From NCBI GenBank assembly GCA_018398765.1, contig JAHBMJ010000922.1, forward strand, positions 11,727-38,439: a stretch of DNA of 26,713 bases, read 5' to 3'. The position numbers and the translations under genes are program-made. The notes under the pieces are model-generated. The model was not told the DNA's origin. It ran no database searches and worked only from the letters and a program-made list of their open reading frames with translations. The DNA is from Chromera velia (taxonomy: Eukaryota; Sar; Chromeraceae). This document shows, piece by piece, positions 1 through 12,200 of this stretch. Positions within the stretch are counted from its first letter, which is position 1. Every line of letters begins with the position of its first letter.

Positions 1-1060
1 CCACATGAATGCCTGCATGTAAGCGTCGCGCCGTCGGCCCTTTATCTTCCTATCGATCGCTGGATCGATGTAAGATCGATAGGCTCAACATTAAATTCGA
101 TCGGTTGATGCTGCAGTGATTTCATCAAAATATATACTAGTCAAAACAAAAACATGCATGGAATATATAATCAAATATATATTTATGCCTTGGTGTCTGG
201 CTTCAATGTTCTAGTTTAATGAAAAAAAAAAAATGTTGTGGTAATCATTTTAAAAATCATTTTTGTATGTTTTTAATATCTGTTTTAAAGTGCTCACTAT
301 ATTGTTAATACACGGCCCGATCGAATGTTACAGAATGTAAGCGACATCTGTGGGTTAACTCAATAATCATTATGGCTCCATTATGATAATGACGTAATGA
401 TTATAGTAGACATACTCGTAATGTTCTATAATCATTATGACTGATTATCATAATGATGATAATAATTATGATTGATTATCATAATAACCATAATGATTAT
501 ACAAAAACACCCATGAAAAACTTTTATGACGACGCATATCAATGCACGCTGGTGCTATAAAGAGCGTCCCGAAAGGACACTGTAGTAAGAAAGAATTAAC
601 GATATTAGTGGACCGCGGGGATTCCCAAAACATAAAATCCTATCTTATATCCTATCCTATTAACTAGATTATTAATCACAAAATTCTACGAATCTACGTT
701 AATGCCGTTAAGCTAGACATGAGTTACTCTACAGGTACTAACTAGTACTGACTACGATTTTATGATACTTTAATTAGTGGATTTTATAAGATTTTAGCTA
801 AGAATAGTGATAGTAGTGATTTAATTAATTTTACACCAGTGGGATTTAGACCTAGCCGATGCATATAGTGATAAATTTTTTTTTGAAAAAGTCTATTCTA
901 GTCTAATTTTTTTTTTTGAAAAGATGATTGTTGAAGCTTATATAACATGCCAGTAAACCCTCAGGGTGGTTCCATGCACACTTTAAAGTACTGAACCATC
1001 GTCCTTCCGCCCTCTAGCATCAGGCTCTATGAAATCCCCACGTTGTACTAAATTAATCTA
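1..1060. other. AT-rich intergenic flank, no gene
   Basis: This stretch is strongly AT-rich, carries stops in all frames and has no recognisable coding sequence. It contains poly-A/T runs (about 222-234 and 878-920) and a foldback described separately. Composition changes sharply near 1060, where the 3' flank of BRR2 begins. It looks like degenerate repeat-derived DNA; no RNA gene was recognised. Confidence 0.7.
363..500. repeat. 138-bp foldback with 13-bp perfect inverted ends (MITE-like)
   Basis: ATAATCATTATGG at 363-375 is the exact reverse complement of CCATAATGATTAT at 488-500. The interior is packed with further copies in both orientations of ATTATCATAATG-like units (about 379-391, 430-456, 473-486), so the whole segment can fold on itself. 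No clear target-site duplication is visible, so assignment to a transposon family is not possible. It could also be an AT-palindrome cluster. Confidence 0.55.
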
Positions 1061-1306
1061 CTGTAGTGACACGAATCCTCCCGTCCACTGCTTCCCTCTC
1101 CCAACTGTCTGACACCAATGGCGCTCTTCTTGTCGATCCCTCTGCATGCACTTCCGATCAAGCACTTGCATTCCGAGCCGCGGAGAGTGCACGACCAGTC
1201 AAGCACACACCCGAGGCACATTCCAGAGAAATCCCTGACACTTCACTTCCTCTTCCCTCTCCCCCAACCAACAGCTGCGACTTCATAGAAAGAGCAGGCA
1301 GTTTGC
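1061..1306 (-). other. BRR2 3' flank / probable 3' UTR
   Basis: The sequence downstream of the BRR2 stop keeps the GC-moderate composition of the gene, then gives way to AT-rich DNA near 1060. No AATAAA was seen on the minus strand here, so the transcript end cannot be placed. A plus-strand open frame from 1066 crosses this region and the terminal exon but looks like an antisense shadow. Confidence 0.45.
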
Positions 1307-1439
1307 TCAGTCCACCTTCAGCACAAAGGTATTCTCCCTATCGCACCCAACATAAGAGTCGCACATCAGGTACAGCACACACTCGTACTCGCCTGCCTCT
1401 TCGGGGGCATCAAAGTCGAGCTTCGCCTTCGTTGACTCC
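1307..1439 (-). CDS. BRR2: BRR2 exon 31 (C-terminus and stop)
   Basis: Residues 2231-2273. It encodes the end of the second Sec63 module, the Ig/FN3-like strand region, with [14 protein letters not shown] and [13 protein letters not shown], matching the human KVKLDF...MSDAYMGCDQEY ending. Acceptor TTGCTTGCAG; the first G completes the Lys codon begun in exon 30. The TGA stop is at 1309-1307. It lacks the short acidic tail I recall on human SNRNP200. Confidence 0.95.
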
Positions 1440-1531
1440 CTGCAAGCAACAAAGCAGACCCAGACACACACAGAGACACAAATACATTCGGACATACATA
1501 TGCTTGCTCATACATGCACACACACGCACAC

Positions 1532-1568
<37 letters not shown>

Positions 1569-2086
1569 AAAACAGAGAGAGAGTCTACATGCGTGCGTAG
1601 GCATCAATGCATCTGGCCGGACAGAAACATGCAGGCCTTGAGAAGGAAAAAGACAACTGAGGTCACATGCGCCAAAAAAAAAAAAGAGAGAGAGAGAGAC
1701 TCGCGACCACCATTCAAACGGAGTGATTTCACTCCAAGCGCTACAGCAGGTGATTTGTGTCCCTGGTTGAATTTCCATAGAGGGCTCCGAAACGAACAAA
1801 GAGGCGACTCTGTGCGTTGCCTGTCTTTGCCAACAACCAACGCACAGATAGATAGATAGATAGATAGATAGATACTCAAATCCCGCCTGCCCGGCTGATG
1901 ACTGACTGACTGACTTGTTCAGGGGCACGCTCTTGATAGCCAGCAGCGAGTTCTCAGTTCCCGCGTCCTTCCCGTCTTTCGAGGCGACTCCCACCACCAG
2001 CCACCACTTCTCCTCCTTCTCCTTCGGATAGAAAGGGGCGTAAACAGGACCAACTGCTGGGGCGCCCTCTGTGCCGTCGTCCTGCA

Positions 2087-2125
<39 letters not shown>

Positions 2126-2645
2126 CGTGATGAACAAACGGACAGATAGATAAATCTCTTGCAAGCACAAAGAAAAAAATGAAACAAACGAAGGAGGGGA
2201 GGGAGGGGCACAGGAAGGGGCGCAGGGATGGAGGAACACAGGAAGCCGAAAGAAAGAAAAGAAAGAAAGAAAGAAAAGAAAAGAAAGAAAGAAAGAAAGA
2301 AAAGCAAAGAAAAGAAAAGAAAAGAAAAGAAAAGAAAGAAAGGAAGAAAAGAAGGAAAGAAAGAAAGAAAGAAAGAAAGGAAGGAAGGAAGGAAGGCAGG
2401 AAAAAAAGAAAGAAAGAAAGGGAGGGAGGAAGGAAGGAAGGAAGAAGGAAAGAAGAAAAGAAGGAAAGAACGAAAGAAAGAACGAAGGAACGAATGAAAG
2501 AAAAGAAAGGAAGGAAGAAAGGAAGGAACGAAGGAAGAAAGGAAGGAAGAAAGAAAAGAAAGAAAAAAAGGGGCAGCCCGCTGGTTCCCTTTTTTCCTCC
2601 TTGTTCCACACTGCCGACAGCATCACAAAATGATCTGAGTTCTGA

Positions 2646-2694
<49 letters not shown>

Positions 2695-5600
2695 AGAGCA
2701 ACTGAGCCTCGATTTGAGTCTGAATGTTTGCCGAGTGCCTGGGTGACCGAACGAAAGGGACCATGTAGCATCCACCAATCAATTGGCGACAGACCGACCG
2801 ACCGGAATGTCCCTGTCGATCTTGACCAGAAGGGAGCAGGACGCAGCAGGGGCAGCAGAGGCCGTCAAGTTCTCCTCCGTCTCGTCCGAGGTCTTCGTGA
2901 CCTCCTCGTCAACCTCCACGGCGAAGGAGACGCTCACTACGGGGTACCTGTTGCACGCCGTCGCCACCTCCTCCACCTCCCCTTCCGACAAACCAGACAG
3001 CAACGCTCCCCGTTCGTCATCCTCCATGTTACCCAAGTCATAAACATCGTGTACCCCCAGACCTGCAGGCAAGAAGGCAGGCAAGAAGGCAAGCAAGTAG
3101 ACGCTTGCAAGAGACTATCGAAACACCGCAATGTTCAGCTTCATTTCACTTCTTCAAGGATCTGTCAGCGAAAGACCCTACCTATTCAAAAAGGAGACGC
3201 GTCCTTCGTTGCTCTAGATGCTTCCCCTTCCTCCCCTCATTCACTCAAGATCTGTCCGACCACTCTCAAAGGATCACCTTGCGCCCGTTGGCCTCTCTCT
3301 TTGGCTGTTTATGCACTGTCTGTGTCTGCTATTTTGCGTGCTTCTCCGTCCGTCCGAGTGCCTCTCTCTGTCTACCTGCCTGTCTCTACTTCTGACTGAC
3401 CAACCCACCCACCCTTAGCCTTCTCGATCCTGTCGGGGCCGAAGTGGGGCAGCTGTGCGAGGACTGCCTGAGAGTTTGGGACTGCCTGCACGACGAACTG
3501 GGCGAGCTCCATCGCCAGCAGACAGGGCCGCAGCCAGGAGTTGGACGAGATCACGTCGCACATCGCGTGGAGGAGACGGACGGCGTGCTGGAGAATAACC
3601 GAGAGGTCGCTCTGCATGTCCGCAGTCAGGTCCGCCCTTTCGAAGTGCGCCTGTGTGTAGAGAGAAAGAAAGAAACAAGACAGACGCAATCAAGTAGTAA
3701 TGAAGACACCGAGACACGAAGAACGAATGAATGAGAAGAGAGAAGAAAGGGGAGAGAGCGAGGGAAAGAAGGATACAGCTGACGGATGACTACGTGCGCG
3801 CATGCGTCTGCGTGCATCTGCACGTGCGTCCATTCCAAAAGCTAGCAACCCAAGATTTGAATGGTCCGAGAGCTCAAGCAGCAAATGCAGAAGACCATTC
3901 ATGTACAATCAAGAGCTGACGCGCGACTCAGATGCACAACACGCACACGCACAGGCACGCGCGCGCGCACACACACACACCGCAGCATTTCTCCATTGGG
4001 ACAGTACGTGTGATTCAGCTTGAGATCCACATGCAGGAAAAAAGGAAAAAGTCAAAGAGACAGCATGATTGCCGTTCTCCCTCTTTGGTCTTTCTTCACC
4101 CCCTCCCACACGCACCTGCAGCAAGAGGAGGGTCTTCATTCTGGGCTCGTTCAGCTCATCTGCCTCTGCAGCTTTGGACCTCGCGGGAGCGTTCTGCAGA
4201 GACGACGCGAGAGCCTTGAGAGCTGGGCCCTCCCCGGGTCTGATGGGCACCGCGACGTCGAATTCGTTTGCTGCTGAGAGGATCTCCAGGAGTGCGCGTC
4301 TCTTCGTCGTCATCGTCAGCGACTTGTTGAACAACTCTGCATGTGACACCAACAACAAGAAGAAAAGAAAGAAAGAACGCACATCATACGCATCAATCCG
4401 TTTGTTCTGAAAAACCTCCGATGGGGTGACGGAATTGCGTTTCGACATTCAGTTACGTAAAGAGAGTGGATGCGAATGAGGAAGGGAGGGAGGAAAGAAG
4501 GGAGAGACAAAATCTACTGCATGGATGAACACATCGCCCCTGCTTGAAAAGATCAGACAGTAGAAGACGACCATGCAAGGAACAGACCACAGCTTCAGTT
4601 ACCCTTTCTGTCTTCTTCACGGTTCTCTCTCGCTTGTCTCGCTTCATCCATCCACCCTTTCAGCCTCACCCCTTCCTTCAGCGATTTCACAGCTTTCGCC
4701 AATTCGGCCAACTACTCCCCCACAAAAAAGAGGAAATCACATGCCAAATGCAAACATCACATCAAACGATGAGGATTGAACGAACTAAGAGACGAAGCAA
4801 CCAACCCACCGATGGTCTGATACGACACAAAGTAGAAGCATGAGATGAGACCCAAGTTCAGAATGGAGATCTCCTGCTCTGCCGACACTTGCACGCACTG
4901 TGCCTGCTCCAACGTCTCCACCGAGGTCTCCACCAGATCAGAGAGGTGATCGGAGAGGTGCTGGTGGGAGACGCCCTGAAGTCCGTAGAAGTTCGGGTTC
5001 TGCACAGGCAGGAATGAATAAAGCGAGAGAGAAGAAGCCAGATGAAGATGCAAAGAAGGCGCAGGAGTGGAAGTCTGCGAAAAGGAGGCCACAACGAACG
5101 GACGGCACAACATATGGCTATGAAGCAAGACCGACAGACGAGCAAATAAGTGCGCTCAAACACTTCAACAAGAAATGCACGGACAGAGACCTCCAGTCCC
5201 TCTCCGCTCCTCTCCCCACGCCCACACCCACCCACCTTCGAGAGACGACGGTAGTAGAAAGTCCAGGTCAACCAGTCAACGCAGTCCTGTTTGTTCTCGA
5301 TTGTCTCCATCATCACCTCTGCGTTGAAGTGCTCTGCAATCCTGTGGTCGAGCTTTGACTCCACAGGCAGAGGCTCATGTAAAAACTTCTTGTAGAACTC
5401 TCGGCGTCTCCCGGGACACTGCAGAACAACTGTACCGCTCTTGTCAATGCCTGGTCGCGTTGCCCTTCCCACCATCTGCAGCACATCTGTGATCGGGTAA
5501 TCCTCAAAGATTCCCTCTCTGCCGTTCAGACGGAGAGTGTCCTGGATGACCACCAGGTTGGCAGTAAGCGTCATGCCCCAGGAGAGAGGCTGTGTGCAGA

Positions 5601-6437
5601 CGAGGACCTGGATCAACCCCTGTGAGTAGAGGGCCTCCACCTTCTCTCTCTCAAACTCAGACAGGCCCTCATGAATAAACCCAACTCCGTATTCCAGAGA
5701 CTGCTTCAGGGCCTGCAGTAATGAGTGAATGAGGCATTTGTGTTGTCGTACTCACACCTCACTTGTTTTGTCATTGGAGCCCTCTTCGTTCAGGTGTTTC
5801 GTGATTGAATTAGAGACGATTCAAAACTAGAAAGAGAAAAACATGTGTCTGATTCAGAGGTCAACGTCAAGAAGGGAATTCCAGAGCAGCTCCTTAACAC
5901 CAGGCTCTTCACTGCCTGAGTCCTTTGTGGTCTTTCCATCAGAATTGGAACCCCTCTCTTATTCATTTGAGGCTTTAGAACTCCTCACGTAGTCACGAGA
6001 GGCAAAGAAGCGGAGGCTTCTGTTCACACCACATCACGAGAATCGCCCCTTCTTGTTTCTCGTTGTTCAACCTGCGCAAATTCTCAGAGAGATCGACAAG
6101 AAAATCTCCCGTCTTCCTTTCCTGCTGCGTGTACGGGCCTGATCATCCCCCCACCCCGCCCCTCTCTCTTACTCACTTACCTTTTCTCTAACCAGCAGAG
6201 CAACCTGTTTGATGGCGGTGTCCCCCCCCCTCTGTCCTCCCCCTGCTGAGAGGAACGCCGCCGGTCTCCTGTCTGCGATGGCGTGGTGGAGGAGGTCCAA
6301 GGCGGCCACCCTGGCTTGCTTCCTGTCGGACACAAACACGATGGCCGGCCTGTCCTTGGCGAAATTTCGGATCGCGTTGTACAGGGGTTTGCCCATAGCG
6401 AGGAGACGGGAAGCTCTGTGGGGGATCTCAAAACCTG

Positions 6438-6469
<32 letters not shown>

Positions 6470-9240
6470 AACGGCATGACCCTCGGGCCTTTTCTTCCTT
6501 CCATGTCGATCCATCCATCAGGAATGCATGGGTGGGTGGGTGCATCTGAAAGCTGTGGAACGGGGTGGAAACCTTCCGGGGGAAAACAAGAAAGCAGGCG
6601 AAAAGGTGCCGAATCTGAAAGCATGAAGAAGAAAGGAGCGATCAAATGAATGAGTCAATGAAAGAAAGACAGAGAACCAAAGGTATGAGAAACAACTATC
6701 AATAGAAAGAAAAGACACACAAGGCAACCAACCTTCTCCTTCCAACTCTTGCATGCATGCCCCATATATTAGCAGACGACCGACGGACCTAAAAAAATAA
6801 AAGAAACAATACTTCCAACTGACCGTTGACCACAACCTCGAGGGGCACCGTTCTGACATGAGGTCCAAAATTGAACAGGCCCTCCTGCCCGACTCCCATC
6901 CACTCCCCCAGGTCCCGAGCGTTCGCAACAGAGCACGCCATGCCGACCAAACGGATTGGCTGCTGCGTCTGTCCGGTGATAAATCTCATGCGGGACACAC
7001 AGACCTCCACGTGGGCGGGCCCGAAAGAACCTGCCCTCACGCACAGGTGAAGCGAAGGAAGAAAGAACGAATCCATAAATGAACTGAGCGAGCGGTGCAT
7101 CCAAGGTGACTTTAATTCGAAGGCAGGAAGGACAAAGAAAATTGAAGGCAGGAAGGACAAATAAAATTGAAGGCTGATGATGATGAGAGGACACACAGAA
7201 GAGACAACGCTGCAGACAAGGAAAAAGGAGACGCTCGAAGCCGACGCACGCATTCCAAATCCCAAAAGTGCACTCCGGGAGGAAACGAGAAGCCGACACA
7301 CGCACACACACGGGGTCCCTCCCTCCTTCCCTACCTGCTCCACTCCCGTCCACCTCCGAGGACAGCAGCTGCAGTTCGTCTACGATCAGGACGCGGATCT
7401 GACTGATCACCCTCTTCCGTCTCCACTGACGCGTCATGTAATCAAATCTGCAAAGCAGCAAGTCGATTTGATTGATTCCATAAAATTGCACAATTCGTTT
7501 TTTCAGAGGCACACTGGAAAGAGTGCGTCAACACACTTCAAGGTCCTGCTTTGATGCTTGCTAGGATCACTCCACCGGAGAGGAAGGAAAGAAAGAAACA
7601 GAGTTCGACGCCCCCCTTCATTCAGTCATTCATTCACTGAAGGCAGTACTCACTTGTCGGGAGTGCAGACAACGATGTTGCTCTCTTCGAGTACCCTGAT
7701 GTCTGCCGCCTTGTCCCCTGTGAGCATCGAGACCTTCAGACCCAGGCCCTTGCCGAATTTGTGCTCCCACTCTTTGAACCTCTCCACGGCCGTCCTCTCG
7801 TAAGGGGCGATGTACACGGCTCGGTGGACGTCTGCGTGAGAGAGGGAGAAGCCGAAATGCGATGAAGGGGGCAGAAATACAGGAAGGAAGGAGCCTGCCA
7901 CTGGAACCAGTACTTTACAAACAGCGAAAGACAGAGACAAAGGGAAAAAGGGAAAAAGGGAAAGGGAGATAGATAGGCAGACCGACAGAAGGAGAGGAGG
8001 AAGGAAGAGTGGTACAAAAATACCCATCACGCTGTCTGCTTCACTACAGGATGTCCTCTCTCTCACATCCTCCCTCCGTCTCTCCCCTCCTGTCCTCCTT
8101 TCTTGTCTCTGCTTTTTCTTCCACCCTTCCCGCCTTAATTCGATTCCCTCCCTTCCATAAATCGACTGACTGACTGACTGACTGACTGACTGTCGTTCTT
8201 GAGCATCCTCAGGATTGCGAACGCTGCACAGACGGTTTTCCCTGCGTTGGCAGGCGCACACAGAAGGAAGTTCTGGTTGCTGTTGTAGGCCACCGAGAAC
8301 ACCTGCGTCTGCACTGGGTTGAAGAACTGGGTGCCCTCGTAAAGGCTCTCTCCAAGGGGGAACCGGAGGGCACTCACGGGGAGGGGCTGGAGGTCAAGAA
8401 GCTCTGTGGGGGGGGGGTTCTTCTCAGGCAGGATGAGGGACCTGAAGGAGACGGGAAGCACCGTCTCCGAAGAGAGCCAGCGGTCAGAGACGACCCGAAT
8501 GAAGTAATTGGGGGGAAGCGGGTCAAGCAAGGGGACTGTGAAGACGAGAACGTGGTCGGTGTTGCAGCCCTTCTCTCGGAGAGTGAACAGCTGCAGGCAG
8601 GCAGGCGGGGTGGAGGAACAGAGGGACAGACAAAGAATGGAAGGGCACAGATTCACGGAAAGATAAACACTCCCGCATACGCCAAAAGGAGCACAAACGA
8701 GAAAAAGGACCGTTTCTTCCAATCAGAGCGGAAGCACATCACTTGCACATACCAGCGTGCATCGCTCCAGGGGTCTGAACACCCAGTCACTTATGCACAA
8801 AGCCAGACAAAGAGCCAAAAAAGAGAAAAGAACCCGTTCAATCCGGATATTTCCCCCCCTTGACAGACAGACCTCATGATGCAGAATATGTTCAGCATCA
8901 CAGTCCTCGACGAAGATCCAGAAAGACTCCGAGGCCCCATGAATCTTTTGATCCCAATGGAAGTCAGGGGTGATCGTCAGCTCGACGTGGAGGGTTGATC
9001 GGGTGAGGGGCTGCACGTACGCACCGAGCTCCAGTCTCGGGAAGCAGTGGATCAGCCGATGCACCGCCTTGCCCATTTTGGGCAATTTGATGAACTCTCC
9101 GATCTCTGCCGAGGTCAGGTCGTAGTACTTCTCCCAGGCAAAGTCTTTCTTCTCGATCTTTCTGAGGAGGTCGTCAGGAACCCCCTTGAATTGACGGAGA
9201 GGAGTCATCGTTGCCCACATGCGCTTGTCGATCATCTGCG

Positions 9241-9271
<31 letters not shown>

Positions 9272-12200
9272 CAAACGAACAAGTCAATCAATCAAGAAAG
9301 CAGCGTGAATAAGAGACTGGCTGAAGATGCATAAAGACAGACACCCGTGCACGACCCGCTGAGAGGTCGACAAATAGTCATGCCAAAGAAAGTACAACAA
9401 AAGGACTCCTTCCCTCAACGGAAATTAAAAGAAGGAAGGAAGGAAGGAAGTGAGAAAGCTTTGCTTGTCATAATCGACAGACAGCAGGCTGCTCCTCTTC
9501 CAAAGCGCACGACGCTCAGACAGAAAGAGACAGAGAAACCGATACAAACAAATCAAAAAAACAGGGAGTCATGGTCATGGATCAAGTCAGTGGGTCACTC
9601 GAAAAGAACAAAAGAGTCAGTCCCCCTTTTTTGCTTCCCTTCTCTCCACACACAAATTCATTCATCGATTCATCGACTTCATGTTGGTCCAGCGTCTGTG
9701 CCCCGACCAACCGACCAACTGACCGACCAACCTTGCAGAACTGGAGTGCCCTCCTTGCCAAGGAAGCCCATCCCCTCCTGAGACAGATCTCGAAGATGGC
9801 CCTCATGATCCGACCCCCCGACTGCTCCACGTAGACCATGTCTGACATCAGGGCGAACCCCTCCAGCTTCAGCTTGGAGATGTAGGCCTGCAGGAGGACG
9901 TTGCACTTAGAGGAAGGCTCGTCTACCCCCCCCTTCAGAGGCACGGGCACCCTCTCCATCAGCTTGGCCAGCTCGATCTTCTCCTCCTCCCTGACGGGGA
10001 TAGAACGGAACTCACTCGCGAGGGTGAACAGACGGAGAAGCTCAATGTCGGACATCCAGGGCTGCATTGCATCGGGGGACAAAGAGAGAGAGAAACAGGC
10101 GGCTAGGGGGATATGCAATCTGATCAGTCTGAAGTGAACTCGAAAGCAATCAGAGGTGGAAAGAAAGAAGTGAATTTGCATTGCCGTCTCTCTGCACATG
10201 TATGAGGGCTCCCCATAAGACGGACAGCTAGATCGGTGAATGAAAAGATGAATGGATACTGAAATTCAATGAAGAATTGAGTATGTGTGTTAGAGAGTCA
10301 GGCAGGGAGTGGAGGAACGCAGTCAAACGCATCCGGGGAGTCTCTCTCACCATGGACAGCCAGAAACACGTAAAGGGGAGGAGGAGAGAGAATGTTTGCG
10401 TTTTGCAAGGAGAGAGCATCCATCATTTTGGAGGGAGAACACAGAGCAGATCTCTTTCTGACGCGTCTCCATGCGCATATGCCGACTGTCTACTGTCTAG
10501 ACGCCAACTGCTTGCCTGCAGGCTGACCTTCAAATGCTGATTGAATGCCGCGATGGTTGGGTGCTTCAGGTAGAAGTGAGAGGCCACCCTGCCGAGGGGT
10601 GTGGCCTGCACCTGTCCTGTGCGTTTGTCGTATCTGCATGCATGCATGCATGTATGTGTGGATGGATGGATGGAGCGGGGGTGGGAAGGGAAGGGAAGGA
10701 ACACAGGTAGACAGAGGGTGAGAAGAAAATACAGCTGGATTGGATGAGTGTCCGTGGGATTGCTTTTCGTTGAAAAAAGGAGTCGGTCGATCAGCATTCC
10801 TTCTGGTCATGGTACTTACTCTACTCTCCCGATAGATTTCTGTTCTTCCTCTCTCTCTCCCTCTCTGTGCTTCGATCTCGCATCGAATGAAAACGACCCA
10901 AACAAAGAGTAAATGAATGACGAGGGTGGGAGGAACAACACAAGAGAGAGAGGGAGGTAAATGTCCCCCCCAAAGAAGAAAGAAAGAAAAGGGAATCAAT
11001 CCTTCGCGCCCTCCCTTCACTTCTTTCATCTCACCTGCAGAGCCCATGCTTGTCGAGGAGTGCAAGGGCTGTGTGCGCAAGGTCGACTCTCCTCTGAAGG
11101 AGTGTTTGGTCCCTCTCCGTCTCGTCCTCCGACACGCCGTAAAGCTGAGGATTCGAGAGCATCCTCACGTACAGATACGTGTACGCAAGCCACTGGACAG
11201 CCTCGGCACGAGACTGGACACTCCCTGCAGGCGGAAGGACGGAAAAGGGGAGGGAGAGGCTTGTGTGGAAGGAAGGAAAACGTCTCTCTCTGGGTGTGCT
11301 ATCGCGAAGAACGAACGCTCTCTTTCTCGTGGCAGCAGAGGGACAGCAGTGGATGCTCAAGAGGAGGGGTCGAAGAAGACGACAAGAGAGGAAAGGTCAT
11401 GTCTCTCATTCATTTCATGAAACCTCATCTCACCCGACAAACACAACTGGTGTCAATTGACTTCCCCCTCAGTAGCTGACCGAGAACGATTTCTGCGTTG
11501 AGCATGTCGGGCAGCACGCCGATCATCTGGGACTCTATGGGCAGTTGTTGGTTGTTCAAAGACAGGTAGAACTGCAGCTCCGAGTGGGAAGTGATGATGA
11601 TGCCGTGACCCCTCGTGTCGAATTGGGGACGCCCTGCTCTTCCCATCATCTGCAGAAGCGGAAGGAAAAGAAAGATTTTGTCTCTTTCATTCTTCATACA
11701 AATTTCATTTCATTGGGTGAGCTTCTCTTCATTGTATGTGCAATATTTTGATTCTGCCTTGCCCTTCACTATTGACTGCAAGAAGCACAGGAAAAAGAGC
11801 GACAGAAACTGAGAGAAAGAAAGATTGCGGCGGAACAAGGCAACGGTCTCTTTCAGAAAAGATGGCAAAAAGCGGAAGGAAAACACGGACAGGGATAGAA
11901 GGAAGGAAGGAAGGAAGAAAGGAAGGAAGGAAGGAAGGAATGAATGGAGGAAGGAAGGAAGGAAGGAAAAGAGAAACACAAAAAAGGTGAGGTTACCGGG
12001 CGTCCTTCATCAGATAGTGAAGGAATGCACTGGGAAGAGGAAGGTAACAAACAAACCTGCATGACATCCATAGGAGAGAGCTCGCACCATGCCCCCTTCT
12101 CTGGCATGTACACCTGAGTGCCCTTGATGATCACAGTGTGTGCGGGAAGATTCACACCCCACGCAAGCGTAGCAGTGGAGACCAGCAGCTTGATGTGTCT

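Noticed and set aside
1066-1641. Plus-strand 191-aa open frame near the left boundary
   Set aside because: It covers the antisense of the BRR2 terminal exon and the (CA)n repeat; composition is repeat-driven and no family is evident.
1410-2771. Long minus-strand open frame (453 aa) rich in Phe/Ser/Leu
   Set aside because: It is the translation of the (TTTC)n and (TG)n intronic repeats running through true exon 30 in another context. The BRR2 exons account for the real coding parts.
2179-3399. Plus-strand 406-aa open frame rich in Lys/Glu/Arg
   Set aside because: Read from the (GAAA)n tract and the antisense of BRR2 exon 29; low complexity and no family.
5821-5829. UGA reassigned to tryptophan or selenocysteine in exon 24
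   Set aside because: None of the other 2250 or so BRR2 codons use TGA internally, TGA ends the same gene, and no SECIS-like element was sought or seen. A splice or sequence anomaly is simpler.
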